NCBI GenBank assembly: GCA_020637215.1
Contig: JACJWI010000005.1
Coordinates: 62,001 to 126,000 of the forward strand
Direction: 5' to 3'
Origin: Microthrixaceae bacterium
GTDB lineage: Bacteria > Actinomycetota > Acidimicrobiia > Acidimicrobiales > Microtrichaceae
DNA: 64,000 nt
Shown here: positions 42,241 to 51,524 of the stretch, in pieces
How the letters are laid out: every line of letters starts with the position of its first letter
Position numbering within the stretch: position 1 is the stretch's first letter
Translations under genes and position numbers: made by a program
Notes under the pieces: model-generated
Database searches by the model: none
Told to the model about the DNA's origin: nothing
The model's input: only the letters and a program-made list of their open reading frames with translations

Positions 42241-43047
42241 TCACTTGCCCTGGAAGTTCGGCTTGCGCTTCTCCTTGAACGCCCGGGGGCCCTCCTTGGC
42301 GTCCTCGGAGGCGAACACGTCCCAGCCGTAGGTGAACTCGTGTGCGAGTGCCTCGGACTCCTCCATGCCGTTGGTCTCGCGCAACGTGCGGAGCAGGGCC
42401 TTGACCGCGAGCGGCGCGCTGTAGTCGCCGATCACGTGGCCGATCTCCTTGGCCTTTGCCAGCGCCTGGCCGTCGGGGACGACGTGGCCGATGAGTCCGA
42501 GCTCGAGGGCCCGCTGCGCGGTGATGTGCTCGCCGGTGAGCAGCAGCTCGCAGGCCACGGTGTAGGGGATCTGGCGCGGGATGCGCACCGCGGATCCGCC
42601 CATCGGGTACAGCGACCACTTCACCTCGGAGATGCCGAACTTGGCCGACTCGCCGGCCACGCGGATCTCGGTGGCGCCGAGCAGCTCCGTGCCACCGGCG
42701 ATGGCGGTCCCCTCGGCGGCCAGGATGATGGGGACGTTCGGCCGCCAGCTGCGCAGCAGCGCCTTCCAGTGCAGGTCGGGGTCCTCGGCCATGCGGGCCT
42801 GGACGTCGACGACGGACTCGGAGTTGCTCTCGAAGCCGCCGGCCATGTCCTTCAGGTCGGCGCCGGAGCAGAAGTTCCCCCCGGCGCCGGTGAGGATGAT
42901 CACCCGGATGTCGGGGTCCTGGTCGGCTTCGACGAAGGCGTCGAGCATCAGGACGAGCATCTCGCCGTTGATGGCGTTCATCCGCTCCGGACGGTTGAGC
43001 GTCACGATGAGCAGGTGCCCCTCGCGCTCGGTCAGGACTGCCGGCAT
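42241..43047 (-). CDS. Enoyl-CoA hydratase/isomerase (crotonase family)
   Basis: A 268-residue crotonase-fold enzyme acting on acyl-CoA thioesters. [20 protein letters not shown] opens the CoA-binding part, [15 protein letters not shown] and [20 protein letters not shown] form the oxyanion hole, and [20 protein letters not shown] covers the catalytic segment. The glutamate of EVKW stands near the usual first catalytic position, whereas the second usual glutamate position is not clearly occupied, so hydratase versus isomerase cannot be decided. It is probably in beta-oxidation with the LLM oxidoreductase and the dehydrogenases further upstream. Confidence 0.9.
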   Translation of the reverse strand: MPAVLTEREGHLLIVTLNRPERMNAINGEMLVLMLDAFVEADQDPDIRVIILTGAGGNFCSGADLKDMAGGFESNSESVVDVQARMAEDPDLHWKALLRSWRPNVPIILAAEGTAIAGGTELLGATEIRVAGESAKFGISEVKWSLYPMGGSAVRIPRQIPYTVACELLLTGEHITAQRALELGLIGHVVPDGQALAKAKEIGHVIGDYSAPLAVKALLRTLRETNGMEESEALAHEFTYGWDVFASEDAKEGPRAFKEKRKPNFQGK

Positions 43048-43117
43048 CGGCCCCCCTCGGTCGGTGGCCGGCGCGGTGCCGGCGCGCGGGCACCCTACCG
43101 AGTGACGAGAACCGGTT

Positions 43118-45814
43118 CTAGCCCGGGTTGGCCGCGGCGACGGGTTCCGCCGTCGGAGTCGCGGATGCCTGCTGCTGCATCAGGTGTCGCACGAGGTCCT
43201 CCGCCGGCATCGGCCGGGCGAACAGGTAGCCCTGCGCCCGCTTGCAGCCCAGCTCGATCAGGGCGTCGCGCTGCCCGACGGTCTCGACGCCCTCGGCGGT
43301 GACCTCGAGCTCGAGCGACCGGGCCAGGTCGAGGATCGCGGTCGTGATCGCCACGTCGTGGGCCTCGCCGGGCAGGCCGTCGACGAAGCTGCGGTCGACC
43401 TTCAGGACGTCGATCGGGAACCGCTTGAGATAGCTGAGCGAGCTGTAGCCGGTTCCGAAGTCGTCGATCGCCAGCTGAACGCCGACCCGGTGGAGCTCGG
43501 TCAGCGCGGCCATGCCGGCGCGGACGTCGCGCATCAGCGCCGTCTCGGTGACCTCGAGGCACAGGCGCGACGGTGGAAGGCCGACCGTCGACAGGACGTC
43601 GGCGACGTCCCGCGCCAGTCCGGCCTGGTCGAGCTGGCGGGCCGACAGGTTGACCCGGAGGACGAAGTCGTCGGCGACCAACCCCGCGGTGCGCCAGCCG
43701 ACCACGGTCCGACACGCGTCGAGCAGCACCCATCGTCCGAGGGCGACGATCGTCCCGTTCTCCTCGGCCAGGGAGATGAAGCGGTCCGGCGACATCGTCC
43801 CCCGGTCGGGGTGACGCCACCGGACGAGTGCTTCGCAACCCAGCGGCCGCCCCGTCGCCAGCTCGACCTCGGGCTGGAAGTGCAGGACGAACTCGTTGCG
43901 GTCCACCGCGCCGGTCAGGTCCCGGTCGAGCTCGTTGCGCTCGCTCACCTCGGCGCGCATGCGCTCGTCGAAGATGGCGACGCGGTTGCGCCCGCCCGCC
44001 TTGGCCTCGTACATGGCGGCGTCGGCCCACCGCAGCAGGTCGGTCGGCTCAGCGGTGTCCGAGGTCTCGACCACGCCGATCGACACGGTCGGCCGGAAGG
44101 TGGTGCCGTTGATGTCGATCGGTTCGCGGAGCGAGTCCTGGAGTCGGGCCGCGACGGTGGTCGCTTCTCCGAGGGCGATGTCGGGGAGCAGGACGGTGAA
44201 CTCGTCGCCGCCCAGGCGGGCCAGGGTGTCGTGGGGTCGGAGGGTCGTGCCGAGCCGCTCTGCCACGCGGCACAGCAGCTCGTCGCCGGTCCCGTGGCCG
44301 AGCGAGTCGTTGACGGTCTTGAACCGGTCGACATCGAGGAACAGCAGCGCCAGGCAGCGGCCGTCGTCGTGTCGGTCGGCCCGCTCGGCCACCGCCGCGC
44401 TCAGCAACGACAGCAGCATCGAGCGGTTGGGGAGTCCGGTGAGGGCGTCGTGGCTGGCGCGGTGGGCGAGCTCGGCCTCGTGGTCGCGACGATGGGTGAT
44501 GTCCCGGGCCACCAGGAGCACGGACTCGACCGAGCCGTCGGCGGCGAACTCGGGGACGAAGGTCGACTCGCACCACACTTCGGTGGCGTCGGATCCGACG
44601 GCGTACTCGACGGTGACCGGCCGACCCTTCTTGAACACGACGTCGAGGGACTCGCGCAGGATGCTGGCCGACGTCGGGTCGAGTCGGGGCCAACCGGCGC
44701 GCATCACCACCCCCGAGGCGGCCATCTCCTGGCTGGTGCGGACCGCCGCGGCGTTGGCGAAGGTGACGTGGTGGGACGGGTCGAAGCGCATCACGGCGTC
44801 GGGGAGGCTCTCGACCAGTGAGCCGAACCGACGCTCGCTGCGTCCGAGCTGCGTCGCGGTCCGGTGCACCTCGTCGACGTCGATCAGGTGCACGGTGGAG
44901 AACTGGAACTCGCCGGTCGGCGTGCGACTGGCGACGGCGTCGACGCGATGCCAGCGGTAGCCGGCCGGGGTCAGGAAGCGGACCTCCTGGGCGCTGCGGT
45001 CCGGTCCGTCCGGGCGGAGCATCGCCGCCCACTGCGGTGAGGCCTCGGCCAGGTCGTCGGGATGGATGCGTTCGAGGGCGTTGGAGCCGGCGAGCTCGTC
45101 GGTGCGGCTGCCGAACATGTCGTTGGCCGACTGGTTGGCCCGGAGCACGGTCCCGAACCGGTCGAGGAGCAGTAGCGGGACAGGCGCGCCGTTGAAGACG
45201 GTCGCCAGCTCCCGGACCGTGTCGTCGAGGGCGCCTTCGGCGAGGGTACGGGCCAGCACGTTGGCCAGGAGCGAGGCGACGGCCTTGAGCGCGGTCACGT
45301 CCGAGGACCGCCAGGTGAACGGACCGGTCACGACGTCGAAGCCGATGACGCCCGCCAACCGGCCGTCGAGGGCGAACGGGACCTCGAGGATCGCGGTGAT
45401 GTCCTCGCTCTGGAGGAACTCGATGTCCTCCTCCCAGCCGGGACCGAGCAGACCGACGTCGTCGATCTGGTTGACCTCGAGCGCCTCGAGGCGGTCCTGC
45501 TGGCGGGGGCCGACAGCCATCGGCAGGCCCTGTTCCATCTCGAAGCAGCCCGCGATCCCCTCCGCGCACCACTCGTGGGTCATGGTCGTCGTCATGGCCG
45601 ACCAGTCGTAGCGGATGATGTAGCTGCGATCCGCGCCGACGAAGGCGCCGAGCTCGGCGACCGTCGTGTGCATCGCGGTGTCGAGCTCTGCGGTGGCGAC
45701 GCTGAGGAAGCGGGCGAAGAGCCGATCGAGGAGCTGTTCGAACGCGACGGGGCGCTCGTCGATCACCTCGTCCCGCTCGTCGTTGCGGTCGTCACCGCGA
45801 CGCGTCCATCGCAC
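43118..45814 (-). CDS. GAF-PAS-PAS-GGDEF-EAL cyclic di-GMP signalling protein
   Basis: An 898-residue soluble sensor that can make and break cyclic di-GMP. A GAF domain covers about residues 20-190 ([14 protein letters not shown]) and two PAS domains about 200-320 and 330-450 ([36 protein letters not shown]). The GGDEF domain (about 455-620) has the intact [15 protein letters not shown] motif and an RPHD I-site five residues upstream. The EAL domain (about 635-885) has [51 protein letters not shown] and [10 protein letters not shown]. All key residues of both catalytic domains appear present. The GTG at 45814 is the start. Confidence 0.95.
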   Translation of the reverse strand: MRWTRRGDDRNDERDEVIDERPVAFEQLLDRLFARFLSVATAELDTAMHTTVAELGAFVGADRSYIIRYDWSAMTTTMTHEWCAEGIAGCFEMEQGLPMAVGPRQQDRLEALEVNQIDDVGLLGPGWEEDIEFLQSEDITAILEVPFALDGRLAGVIGFDVVTGPFTWRSSDVTALKAVASLLANVLARTLAEGALDDTVRELATVFNGAPVPLLLLDRFGTVLRANQSANDMFGSRTDELAGSNALERIHPDDLAEASPQWAAMLRPDGPDRSAQEVRFLTPAGYRWHRVDAVASRTPTGEFQFSTVHLIDVDEVHRTATQLGRSERRFGSLVESLPDAVMRFDPSHHVTFANAAAVRTSQEMAASGVVMRAGWPRLDPTSASILRESLDVVFKKGRPVTVEYAVGSDATEVWCESTFVPEFAADGSVESVLLVARDITHRRDHEAELAHRASHDALTGLPNRSMLLSLLSAAVAERADRHDDGRCLALLFLDVDRFKTVNDSLGHGTGDELLCRVAERLGTTLRPHDTLARLGGDEFTVLLPDIALGEATTVAARLQDSLREPIDINGTTFRPTVSIGVVETSDTAEPTDLLRWADAAMYEAKAGGRNRVAIFDERMRAEVSERNELDRDLTGAVDRNEFVLHFQPEVELATGRPLGCEALVRWRHPDRGTMSPDRFISLAEENGTIVALGRWVLLDACRTVVGWRTAGLVADDFVLRVNLSARQLDQAGLARDVADVLSTVGLPPSRLCLEVTETALMRDVRAGMAALTELHRVGVQLAIDDFGTGYSSLSYLKRFPIDVLKVDRSFVDGLPGEAHDVAITTAILDLARSLELEVTAEGVETVGQRDALIELGCKRAQGYLFARPMPAEDLVRHLMQQQASATPTAEPVAAANPG

Positions 45815-45902
45815 CGCGTCAGGCTAGCGACGATCCGCGCGAGAACGGTCACTCAGAGTAGTGCATGCCTGGCCGGAACGGAGGAACGTGTCTCCATCCC
45901 AC

Positions 45903-46709
45903 TCACGTCGGTCCGGGCTCCAGATCGGGTAGGCCGAGCCCCAACGTCGGAGCCTGGAGCCCGCCGTCGATCTCGATCAGCTTGCCGGTCAGGTAGCTGC
46001 CGGCCGGAGAGCACAGGTAGAGGACGCCCGCCGCGATGTCGTCGGGTCGGCCGAGCCGACGCAGGGGCGTGGCCTCCTCCATGGCGGTGCGCAGCGCGTC
46101 GTCGGTCAGCACCGTGTCGAGCGCGGAGGTGGCGATCGAGCCGGTGGCGATCCCGTTGACCCGGATGTGCGGCGCCAGATCCGCCGCCATGAGTCGGGTC
46201 AGGTGGCTCAGGGCCGCCTTCGCCGTGCCATAGGCCGCGAAACCCCGGTCGCTCATCCGGCCGATCGCCGAGGAGATGTTGACCACCGATCCTCCGCCCC
46301 GCGCCAGCATCGGCGGGACCGCCGACTTGGTCAGCTCGAGCGCAGTGGTCACGTTGAACCGGAACGCCCGCTCGAAGCTGGCGACGCTGGTCTCGAGCAG
46401 CGGCCGGGGGAACGATCCCCCGGCGTTGTTGATGACGATGTCGAGACCGCCGAGCCGTTCGGTCGCCACGGCGACGAGCTCGTCGAGACGGTCGAGGTCC
46501 ATGACGTCGAAGGTCACCGACTCGGCCCGAGCCCCGAGCGCGCGGGCCTCCTCGGCGACCGCGTCGACCTGCTCGGCGGTGCGGGCCGCGACGACCACGT
46601 CCGCCCCCGCCTCGGCCAGCGCCAGGGCACAGGCCCGCCCGATCCCCCGGCCCGCTCCGGTGACCAGCGCCACCTGACCGTCGACGCGGAAGCGGTCGAG
46701 CACGGTCAT
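45903..46709 (-). CDS. Short-chain dehydrogenase/reductase
   Basis: A 268-residue classical SDR. The NAD(P)-binding TGAGRGIGRACALALAEAGA is near residue 18, NNAG in DIVINNAGGSFPRP near 95, and the catalytic Ser and YxxxK in VNISSAIGRMS and FAAYGTAKAALS. The terminal GSYLTGKLIEIDGG is typical. The ATG at 46709 overlaps the TGA of the upstream metallo-beta-lactamase gene by ATGA, so the two are coupled; the open frame further upstream has no homology-like content. It probably oxidises a hydroxyacyl-CoA or alcohol intermediate. Confidence 0.93.
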   Translation of the reverse strand: MTVLDRFRVDGQVALVTGAGRGIGRACALALAEAGADVVVAARTAEQVDAVAEEARALGARAESVTFDVMDLDRLDELVAVATERLGGLDIVINNAGGSFPRPLLETSVASFERAFRFNVTTALELTKSAVPPMLARGGGSVVNISSAIGRMSDRGFAAYGTAKAALSHLTRLMAADLAPHIRVNGIATGSIATSALDTVLTDDALRTAMEEATPLRRLGRPDDIAAGVLYLCSPAGSYLTGKLIEIDGGLQAPTLGLGLPDLEPGPT

Positions 46710-48052
46710 CGATCCGCCGTCCCGGCCCCGTGGTCCGTCGACCCGGGTCCGTCTCCGGTCATCCCGGACGCGTCGGCGGACTCCCGGGCCGCCCAGCGGA
46801 ACACGCCGCTGGCCATCAGCGACGCCTCGGCGCGGGCCCGGGCGCCGAACACCTCGGAGCGGACCGCGTGCACCCCCGAGTCGCCGGGTGCTGCCTGGGC
46901 GGCGAGCTCGGCCAGGTGTCCGGCCAGGCGCAGGTCTCCCTCCGCGGCCAGCGCCCGTGCCCGCTCGGCCAGCACCGACGCCCCACCGGCGAGTGTCGCG
47001 AGCTCGGCGGCGACCGCCGCGTCCGGAGCGGGCTTGAGGCGTGCCGGGTTGCCGTCGTACCAGCCGCCGTAGAGCCGCCAGATGTTGTGCACCACGAACT
47101 CCGGCTCGTCGTAGATCGGTCGCAACCAGGGCAGTCCGGCCAACTCGTCGGGAACCCGGACCGTGTGGACGATGTCGTCGAGCCGGGCGCCCGCGTTCAT
47201 CATCTCGAGGGTCTGGGAAGTGATCGACTCCAGGTACTCGGCCGCGCTGCCGAGGACGCGGGCGATGTCGTCGGAGCCGGCGATGGGCGGACCGTGTCCC
47301 GGCATCAGCAGCTCGGCGCCCAGGTCGGCCATGCGACGCAGCCCGGCCGCCCACTCCATCGGGTAGCGCTGCACCTTCTGCGGGTTGCCGCAGTTGGGCG
47401 ACACCCAGATGAACATGTCGCCGGCGCAGAGGACCTTCCGGTCCGCGATCCACGCCCAGGTGTGGTCGTCGGTCTCACCCCGGGAGTGGTGCAGCTCGAC
47501 GGTCCGGTCGCCGACGGTCGCGGTGGCCGACCCCCGGTAGGTCCGGTCCGGGTAGCGGTACTCGGTGGGGAACCACGGTTCGGGCAGGCGGAACTGGCGC
47601 TGGTTGATCACGCCGTTGTAGCCGGCGGTCATCCGGTACCGGTCGAAGCGGTCGACGACGCGCTCGTGGGCGACGACCTCGGGGGCGTGTCGTCCCCGCT
47701 CGGTCGCCTCCTGCTCGAACCAGGTGATGCCGCCGACGTGGTCGGTGTGGCCGTGGGTGTAGACCGCCGTGCTGAGCGGCGCGTCGGTCCAGGAGCGGAC
47801 CAGTTCGTGGACGGTGCGGCCGTGGAACGCGCTGCTGACGTCGATCAGCAGCAACTCGTCCTCGCCCCCGGCGCCACTGGCCCCGTCGGGGGCGGTGAAG
47901 GCCGCGACGTTGGAGAACGCGGCGACGAAGGCGATGTCGTCGTCGAGGACGTGCAGCTCAGGGGCCTCGTTGAGGCCGATCGATCCGAACTCGCCGGGCG
48001 GAGCGTCACCGGCGATGACTCGGGCGGACTTCTCGAGCAGGTCGACGTTCAC
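46706..48052 (-). CDS. Metallo-beta-lactamase-fold hydrolase, alkylsulfatase-like
   Basis: A 448-residue MBL-fold enzyme. The metal motif HxHxDH is in VYTHGHTDHVGGITWFEQE (about residues 97-115), further ligands in HHSRGETDDHTWAWIADRK and LLMPGHGPPIAGS. The segment between MBL core and C-terminus, with FVVHNIWRLYGGWYDGNPAR, is the dimerisation domain found in SDS-hydrolase/alkylsulfatase relatives. A C-terminal SCP2-like domain is absent; instead the tail is Ala/Gly-rich. It is translationally coupled to the SDR. Hydrolysis of an alkyl sulfate or related ester is likely but not proven. Confidence 0.87.
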   Translation of the reverse strand: MNVDLLEKSARVIAGDAPPGEFGSIGLNEAPELHVLDDDIAFVAAFSNVAAFTAPDGASGAGGEDELLLIDVSSAFHGRTVHELVRSWTDAPLSTAVYTHGHTDHVGGITWFEQEATERGRHAPEVVAHERVVDRFDRYRMTAGYNGVINQRQFRLPEPWFPTEYRYPDRTYRGSATATVGDRTVELHHSRGETDDHTWAWIADRKVLCAGDMFIWVSPNCGNPQKVQRYPMEWAAGLRRMADLGAELLMPGHGPPIAGSDDIARVLGSAAEYLESITSQTLEMMNAGARLDDIVHTVRVPDELAGLPWLRPIYDEPEFVVHNIWRLYGGWYDGNPARLKPAPDAAVAAELATLAGGASVLAERARALAAEGDLRLAGHLAELAAQAAPGDSGVHAVRSEVFGARARAEASLMASGVFRWAARESADASGMTGDGPGSTDHGAGTADR

Positions 48053-48180
48053 GTCGCCACCCTACGCAGCGCACGCGGCGCCGGTTCGGCTGTGCCCGAC
48101 CGGAACCCCTCGATTCTCATGACATCTGAGTACCGCGGTTGTCGTGACTTGTCGTCAGAAACCGGGTTGGGGGGGTGCGG

Positions 48181-49206
48181 TCAGGTGGGGGCGGGTTCGG
48201 CCAGCAGCGCCGAGAGGTGGTGGCGCCGGTCACCCAGCGTGCGCACCAGGAACTGCGCCCGGGTAAGGAACCGGTGCGCGGTGTGCTCCCACGTGAAGCC
48301 GATGCCGCCGTGGTTCTGGATGTTCACCTGGGCGTTGGTCACCGCGGCCTCCGACGCGACCGTCCACGCCGCCTGCGCGTGGAACGCGCCGTCGGTCCGT
48401 CCGTCGACGACGGCCAGGGCGGCGTAGCGGCTCAGCGACGTGGCCGCCTCGGCCCGGGCCGCCATGTCGGCGCAGCGGTGCTTCACCGCCTGGAACGATC
48501 CGATGGGCCGACCGAACTGCTCGCGGTCCTTGGCGTACTCCACCGACTGGGCCGCGGTCGCCGTCGCGATCCCGGCCAGCTGCGATGCGATCAGGATCGT
48601 GGCCCGCAGCGCCAGCTCGGAGCTGTCGGCGACCGACGCCCGAGCGGTCACGCCCGCGAGATCGACCACGCCGAGCGGGGTGAGCAGGTCGATGGACGGC
48701 TCGACCGACGCGGCGACGGCGTCGACGAGGGCGAGTCCGGCGGCGGGGTCGGACCCGGCGACCAGGAGCACGTCCGCACCCCCGTGGTCGGTCACCCGGA
48801 ACCGGCCCGACACCTCGTCGCCCACCGACGCGCGTGCGTCCTCGGCCTCGGCCAGGGCGACGAGCACGTCTCCGGCCAGGATGGCCGCGGCCAGTTCGCC
48901 CTCACCGGCGGTGGCGGCCAGGCGGGCGCCGAGCACCGTGGCCAGGAACGGCCCGGGGGTGGCGTGGGCGCCGAGCTCGGCGAACAGCAACGACTCCTCG
49001 ACCAGGGTGTAGCCGACCCCGCCGAGCTCCTCGTCGAGTCCGAGTCCGAACCAGCCGAGCTCGGCGCACTGGCGCCACAGGTCGCGGTCGACCACCTGGA
49101 CCGATCCGTCGTTCGCGGCGAGGTCGTTCAGCGCGAACCGGCGTTCCAGCTGGGCCCGTACCGTGGTGACGATCTCTTCCTGTTCAGGCGTGGGCAGAAG
49201 GTCCAT
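48181..49206 (-). CDS. Acyl-CoA dehydrogenase, short subunit
   Basis: A 341-residue acyl-CoA dehydrogenase-like protein. It retains the N-terminal helical start (MDLLPTPEQEEIVTTVRAQL), LGWFGLGLDEELGGVGYTLV and a C-terminal VNIQNHGGIGFTWEHTAHRF that binds FAD and CoA. The usual substrate-binding FSEPGAGSD stretch is not present, and the middle beta domain is short and Ala/Asp-rich. Shorter subunits of this kind pair with a full-length partner in actinobacterial heterotetrameric enzymes; the full-length gene lies 12 bp upstream. The two proteins probably form one enzyme. Confidence 0.88.
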   Translation of the reverse strand: MDLLPTPEQEEIVTTVRAQLERRFALNDLAANDGSVQVVDRDLWRQCAELGWFGLGLDEELGGVGYTLVEESLLFAELGAHATPGPFLATVLGARLAATAGEGELAAAILAGDVLVALAEAEDARASVGDEVSGRFRVTDHGGADVLLVAGSDPAAGLALVDAVAASVEPSIDLLTPLGVVDLAGVTARASVADSSELALRATILIASQLAGIATATAAQSVEYAKDREQFGRPIGSFQAVKHRCADMAARAEAATSLSRYAALAVVDGRTDGAFHAQAAWTVASEAAVTNAQVNIQNHGGIGFTWEHTAHRFLTRAQFLVRTLGDRRHHLSALLAEPAPT

Positions 49207-49218
49207 GTCGGTCCCCGA

Positions 49219-50397
49219 TCACGCGCGCGGCAGGCCCAGGACCCGCTCGCCCACGATGTTGCGCTGGATGTCGGTCGTGCCGCCGCCGATGGTGTAGGCG
49301 AAGCTCTGTAGGTAGGGGCCGGTCCACACGTCGCCGTCGACCGGGGTGAGGCGCAGGGCGTCGGCCCCGATGATGTCGAGGGCGAGCTGGTACACACGCT
49401 GGTGCAGCTCGCCGTGGAAGAAGCGGATCATCGACCCCTCGGCTCCGGGCATGCCGGTGCGGGCGGTGCGGCTGATCCCGGCGATGGTCATGGCCTTCAG
49501 GGCGTCGACCTCGGCTCGGGCGGTGGCCAGGCGGCGGGCGACCTCCTCGTCGCCGATGAGCGGACGGCCGTGGGCGTCGGTGCGCTCCCGTGCCTCGCCG
49601 ATCAGCCGCTCGATGGTCGAGGTCAGCTCGACCTGATCCGCCATGAACGCGGTTCCCCGCTCGAAGCTCAACGTCGACATCGCCGTGCGCCACCCGTTGT
49701 GCAGTCCGCCGACGACGTTGGTCAACGGGATGCGGACCTCGTCGTAGAAGACCTCGCAGAAGTCGGTGACGTGGCTCATCGTGCGGATCTCACGGATCTC
49801 GATGCCCGGCGTGGTCATGTCGCACACGACCCAGCTGATGCCCTTGTGCTTGGGGGCGTCCGGGTCGGTGCGCACCAGCAGCTCCTGGAGGTCGGCCACG
49901 TGCGCGTAGCTGGTCCAGGTCTTCTGGCCGTTGACCACCAGGTGGTCGCCGTCGATCTCGGCCCGACACGTCAGGCTGCCCAGGTCGCTGCCGGCACCCG
50001 GCTCGGAGAAGCCCTGGCACCACACGACCTCGCCGCGCAGGATCGGGGGCAGGTAGGTCGCCTTCTGCTCGTCGGTGCCGTTGACGATGATCGTCGGGCC
50101 GCCGTGGTTGTTGCCGACGAACGTGCAGGAGTTGTTGAGGGTGAACGGCGGGTTGGCCCGGGCGAACTCCTCGTACCAGATCATCTGCTGGATGTCGCTC
50201 AGGCCCCGCCCGCCGAAGTCGACCGGCCAGCTGATGCCGGCCCAGCCGCCGTCGTAGAGGGTGCGCTGCCAGGCCAGGTCGAAGGCGCGCATCTCCTGGC
50301 CCTCGGGCGGGCGCTCCTCGGTGGGGAGGTTCTCTCGGAGCCAGGTGCGCGCTTCCTCGCGGAACGCGAGCTCCTCCTCGGTCAGGTCGAGGTTCAT
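49219..50397 (-). CDS. Acyl-CoA dehydrogenase, full-length subunit
   Basis: A 392-residue acyl-CoA dehydrogenase. WCQGFSEPGAGSDLGSLTCR holds the FAD/substrate-binding signature near residue 125, VNGQKTWTSYAHVADLQELL the next strand, and YTIGGGTTDIQRNIVGERVL the C-terminal FAD-binding signature. The layout matches FadE26-like large subunits that join a smaller partner, encoded 12 bp downstream, to dehydrogenate bulky acyl-CoA such as steroid side chains. That substrate class is inferred from the pairing. The start ATG is at 50397. Confidence 0.94.
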   Translation of the reverse strand: MNLDLTEEELAFREEARTWLRENLPTEERPPEGQEMRAFDLAWQRTLYDGGWAGISWPVDFGGRGLSDIQQMIWYEEFARANPPFTLNNSCTFVGNNHGGPTIIVNGTDEQKATYLPPILRGEVVWCQGFSEPGAGSDLGSLTCRAEIDGDHLVVNGQKTWTSYAHVADLQELLVRTDPDAPKHKGISWVVCDMTTPGIEIREIRTMSHVTDFCEVFYDEVRIPLTNVVGGLHNGWRTAMSTLSFERGTAFMADQVELTSTIERLIGEARERTDAHGRPLIGDEEVARRLATARAEVDALKAMTIAGISRTARTGMPGAEGSMIRFFHGELHQRVYQLALDIIGADALRLTPVDGDVWTGPYLQSFAYTIGGGTTDIQRNIVGERVLGLPRA

Positions 50398-50470
50398 GGG
50401 CCAGAAGGTACCCGCGCATCTGACGGATCGTCAGATGCGCGGACGCCGACCGGGGTCCGGCTCCCGGATG

Positions 50471-51259
50471 TCAGTTGCCGACGCGGGTGACCACGCAGGT
50501 CACCTTCTGCACGTCGTCGGATGCCGAGCCGGTCACCTCCCAGGTTCCCGACGAGGACGCGTCGGTGCTCCCGGAGTCGACCACGTCGTTGCCGTCGCTG
50601 TTGCGGAACTCGACGTGGACCTTGGCTGACTCGTCGGCGCCGTCGACCTTGCCCGCCGCGGTCAACGAGCCGTCGGCGTCGATGCGGCACTCGCGGATGG
50701 TCGCGGTCGGACCGGTTCCGGATCCGGCGATGAGGAAGGCGACCGCTCCGCCGACGAGGAGCAGCACGACGACGAGCAGGGCGATCACCAGGCCGGCCTT
50801 GCTCTTCTTCTTGGGTGCCTCGGCCCCGACGGGGGCGGCGTAGCCCGGAGCGACACCCGGAGGGCCGACCGGCGGGGCCCCGTAGCCGGGTGCTCCCGGA
50901 GCGGCGTACGGCGGCGTGCCTCCGGGTCCCATCGGGGCGTAGCCGGGGGTGGCGCCCGGCGCTCCGGGCGGCGCGGGCGGTGCCGGGGTCATCGGTGCCA
51001 CGGGCGGAACCGGAACGGTGGGGTTGGTCACCTGCGTCGGCGCCTCGATCGGCGGAGGCGGGGTGGGGGTCGAGGCGGGGGGAACCGGGGGAGCCGGTGG
51101 CGCCGGAGTGGTGGGAGGCGGGGGTGGAGGCGCGGATGCGGGGTTGCCGGCCGGCGGAGGCGGGGGCGCGGACGGGGTCGACGGTGGTGGTGGGGGAGTC
51201 GTGCCGGCCGGGGGCGGAGGGGGATCGGCGCTGGCGGGGGTCTGCGGGTCGTCGCTCAT
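50471..51259 (-). CDS. Pro-rich membrane-anchored protein with small extracellular domain
   Basis: A 262-residue protein with a disordered N-terminal half (residues 1-150) made of runs of proline with Ala, Gly and Thr, including APGYGAPPVGPPGVAP repeats. A Lys-rich turn (APKKKSKAG) precedes one transmembrane helix (about 158-180). An external domain of about 80 residues follows with two cysteines (IRECRIDADG and VTCVVTRVGN) that may form a disulfide. The topology, cytoplasmic Pro-rich tail and small external domain, is common in actinobacteria. Function is unknown. Array 2 of the 60-bp repeats lies just upstream of its start. Confidence 0.82.
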   Translation of the reverse strand: MSDDPQTPASADPPPPPAGTTPPPPPSTPSAPPPPPAGNPASAPPPPPPTTPAPPAPPVPPASTPTPPPPIEAPTQVTNPTVPVPPVAPMTPAPPAPPGAPGATPGYAPMGPGGTPPYAAPGAPGYGAPPVGPPGVAPGYAAPVGAEAPKKKSKAGLVIALLVVVLLLVGGAVAFLIAGSGTGPTATIRECRIDADGSLTAAGKVDGADESAKVHVEFRNSDGNDVVDSGSTDASSSGTWEVTGSASDDVQKVTCVVTRVGN

Positions 51260-51336
51260 GGGGAAAGGAACCTCCGAGGGGTCGGGGGAATGCTAACGAT
51301 CGCCGCGCACCTCGCGGTGCTCCGTCGCCCGTCCGC

Positions 51337-51516
51337 CGAACTTGTAGCTGGTGGTCGCTGCGGTGGCGTGTGGGCTACAAGTTCGGCGACGGGTGTCGAA
51401 CTTGTAGCTGGTGGTCGCTGCGGTGGCGTGTGGGCTACAAGTTCGGTGGCGGGTGTCGAACTTGTAGCTGGTGGTCGCTGCGGTGGCGTGTGGGCTACAA
51501 GTTCGGCGACGGGTGC
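51337..51516 (-). repeat. Tandem array of three 60-bp hairpin repeats (array 2)
   Basis: Three units begin at 51337, 51397 and 51457, again with a period of exactly 60 bp. In each unit CGAACTTGTAGC (51337-51348 in the first) pairs perfectly with GCTACAAGTTCG (51374-51385) around a 25-nt loop. The units are almost identical; differences are confined to the few bases after the hairpin. The loop shares GGTCGCTG and GTGGGCTACAA with array 1 at 12651. It sits between the double-MgtE transporter and the Pro-rich protein, both leftward. Spacers between units are repetitive, so it is not a CRISPR array. Confidence 0.93.
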
Positions 51517-51524
51517 TGCCGCGG

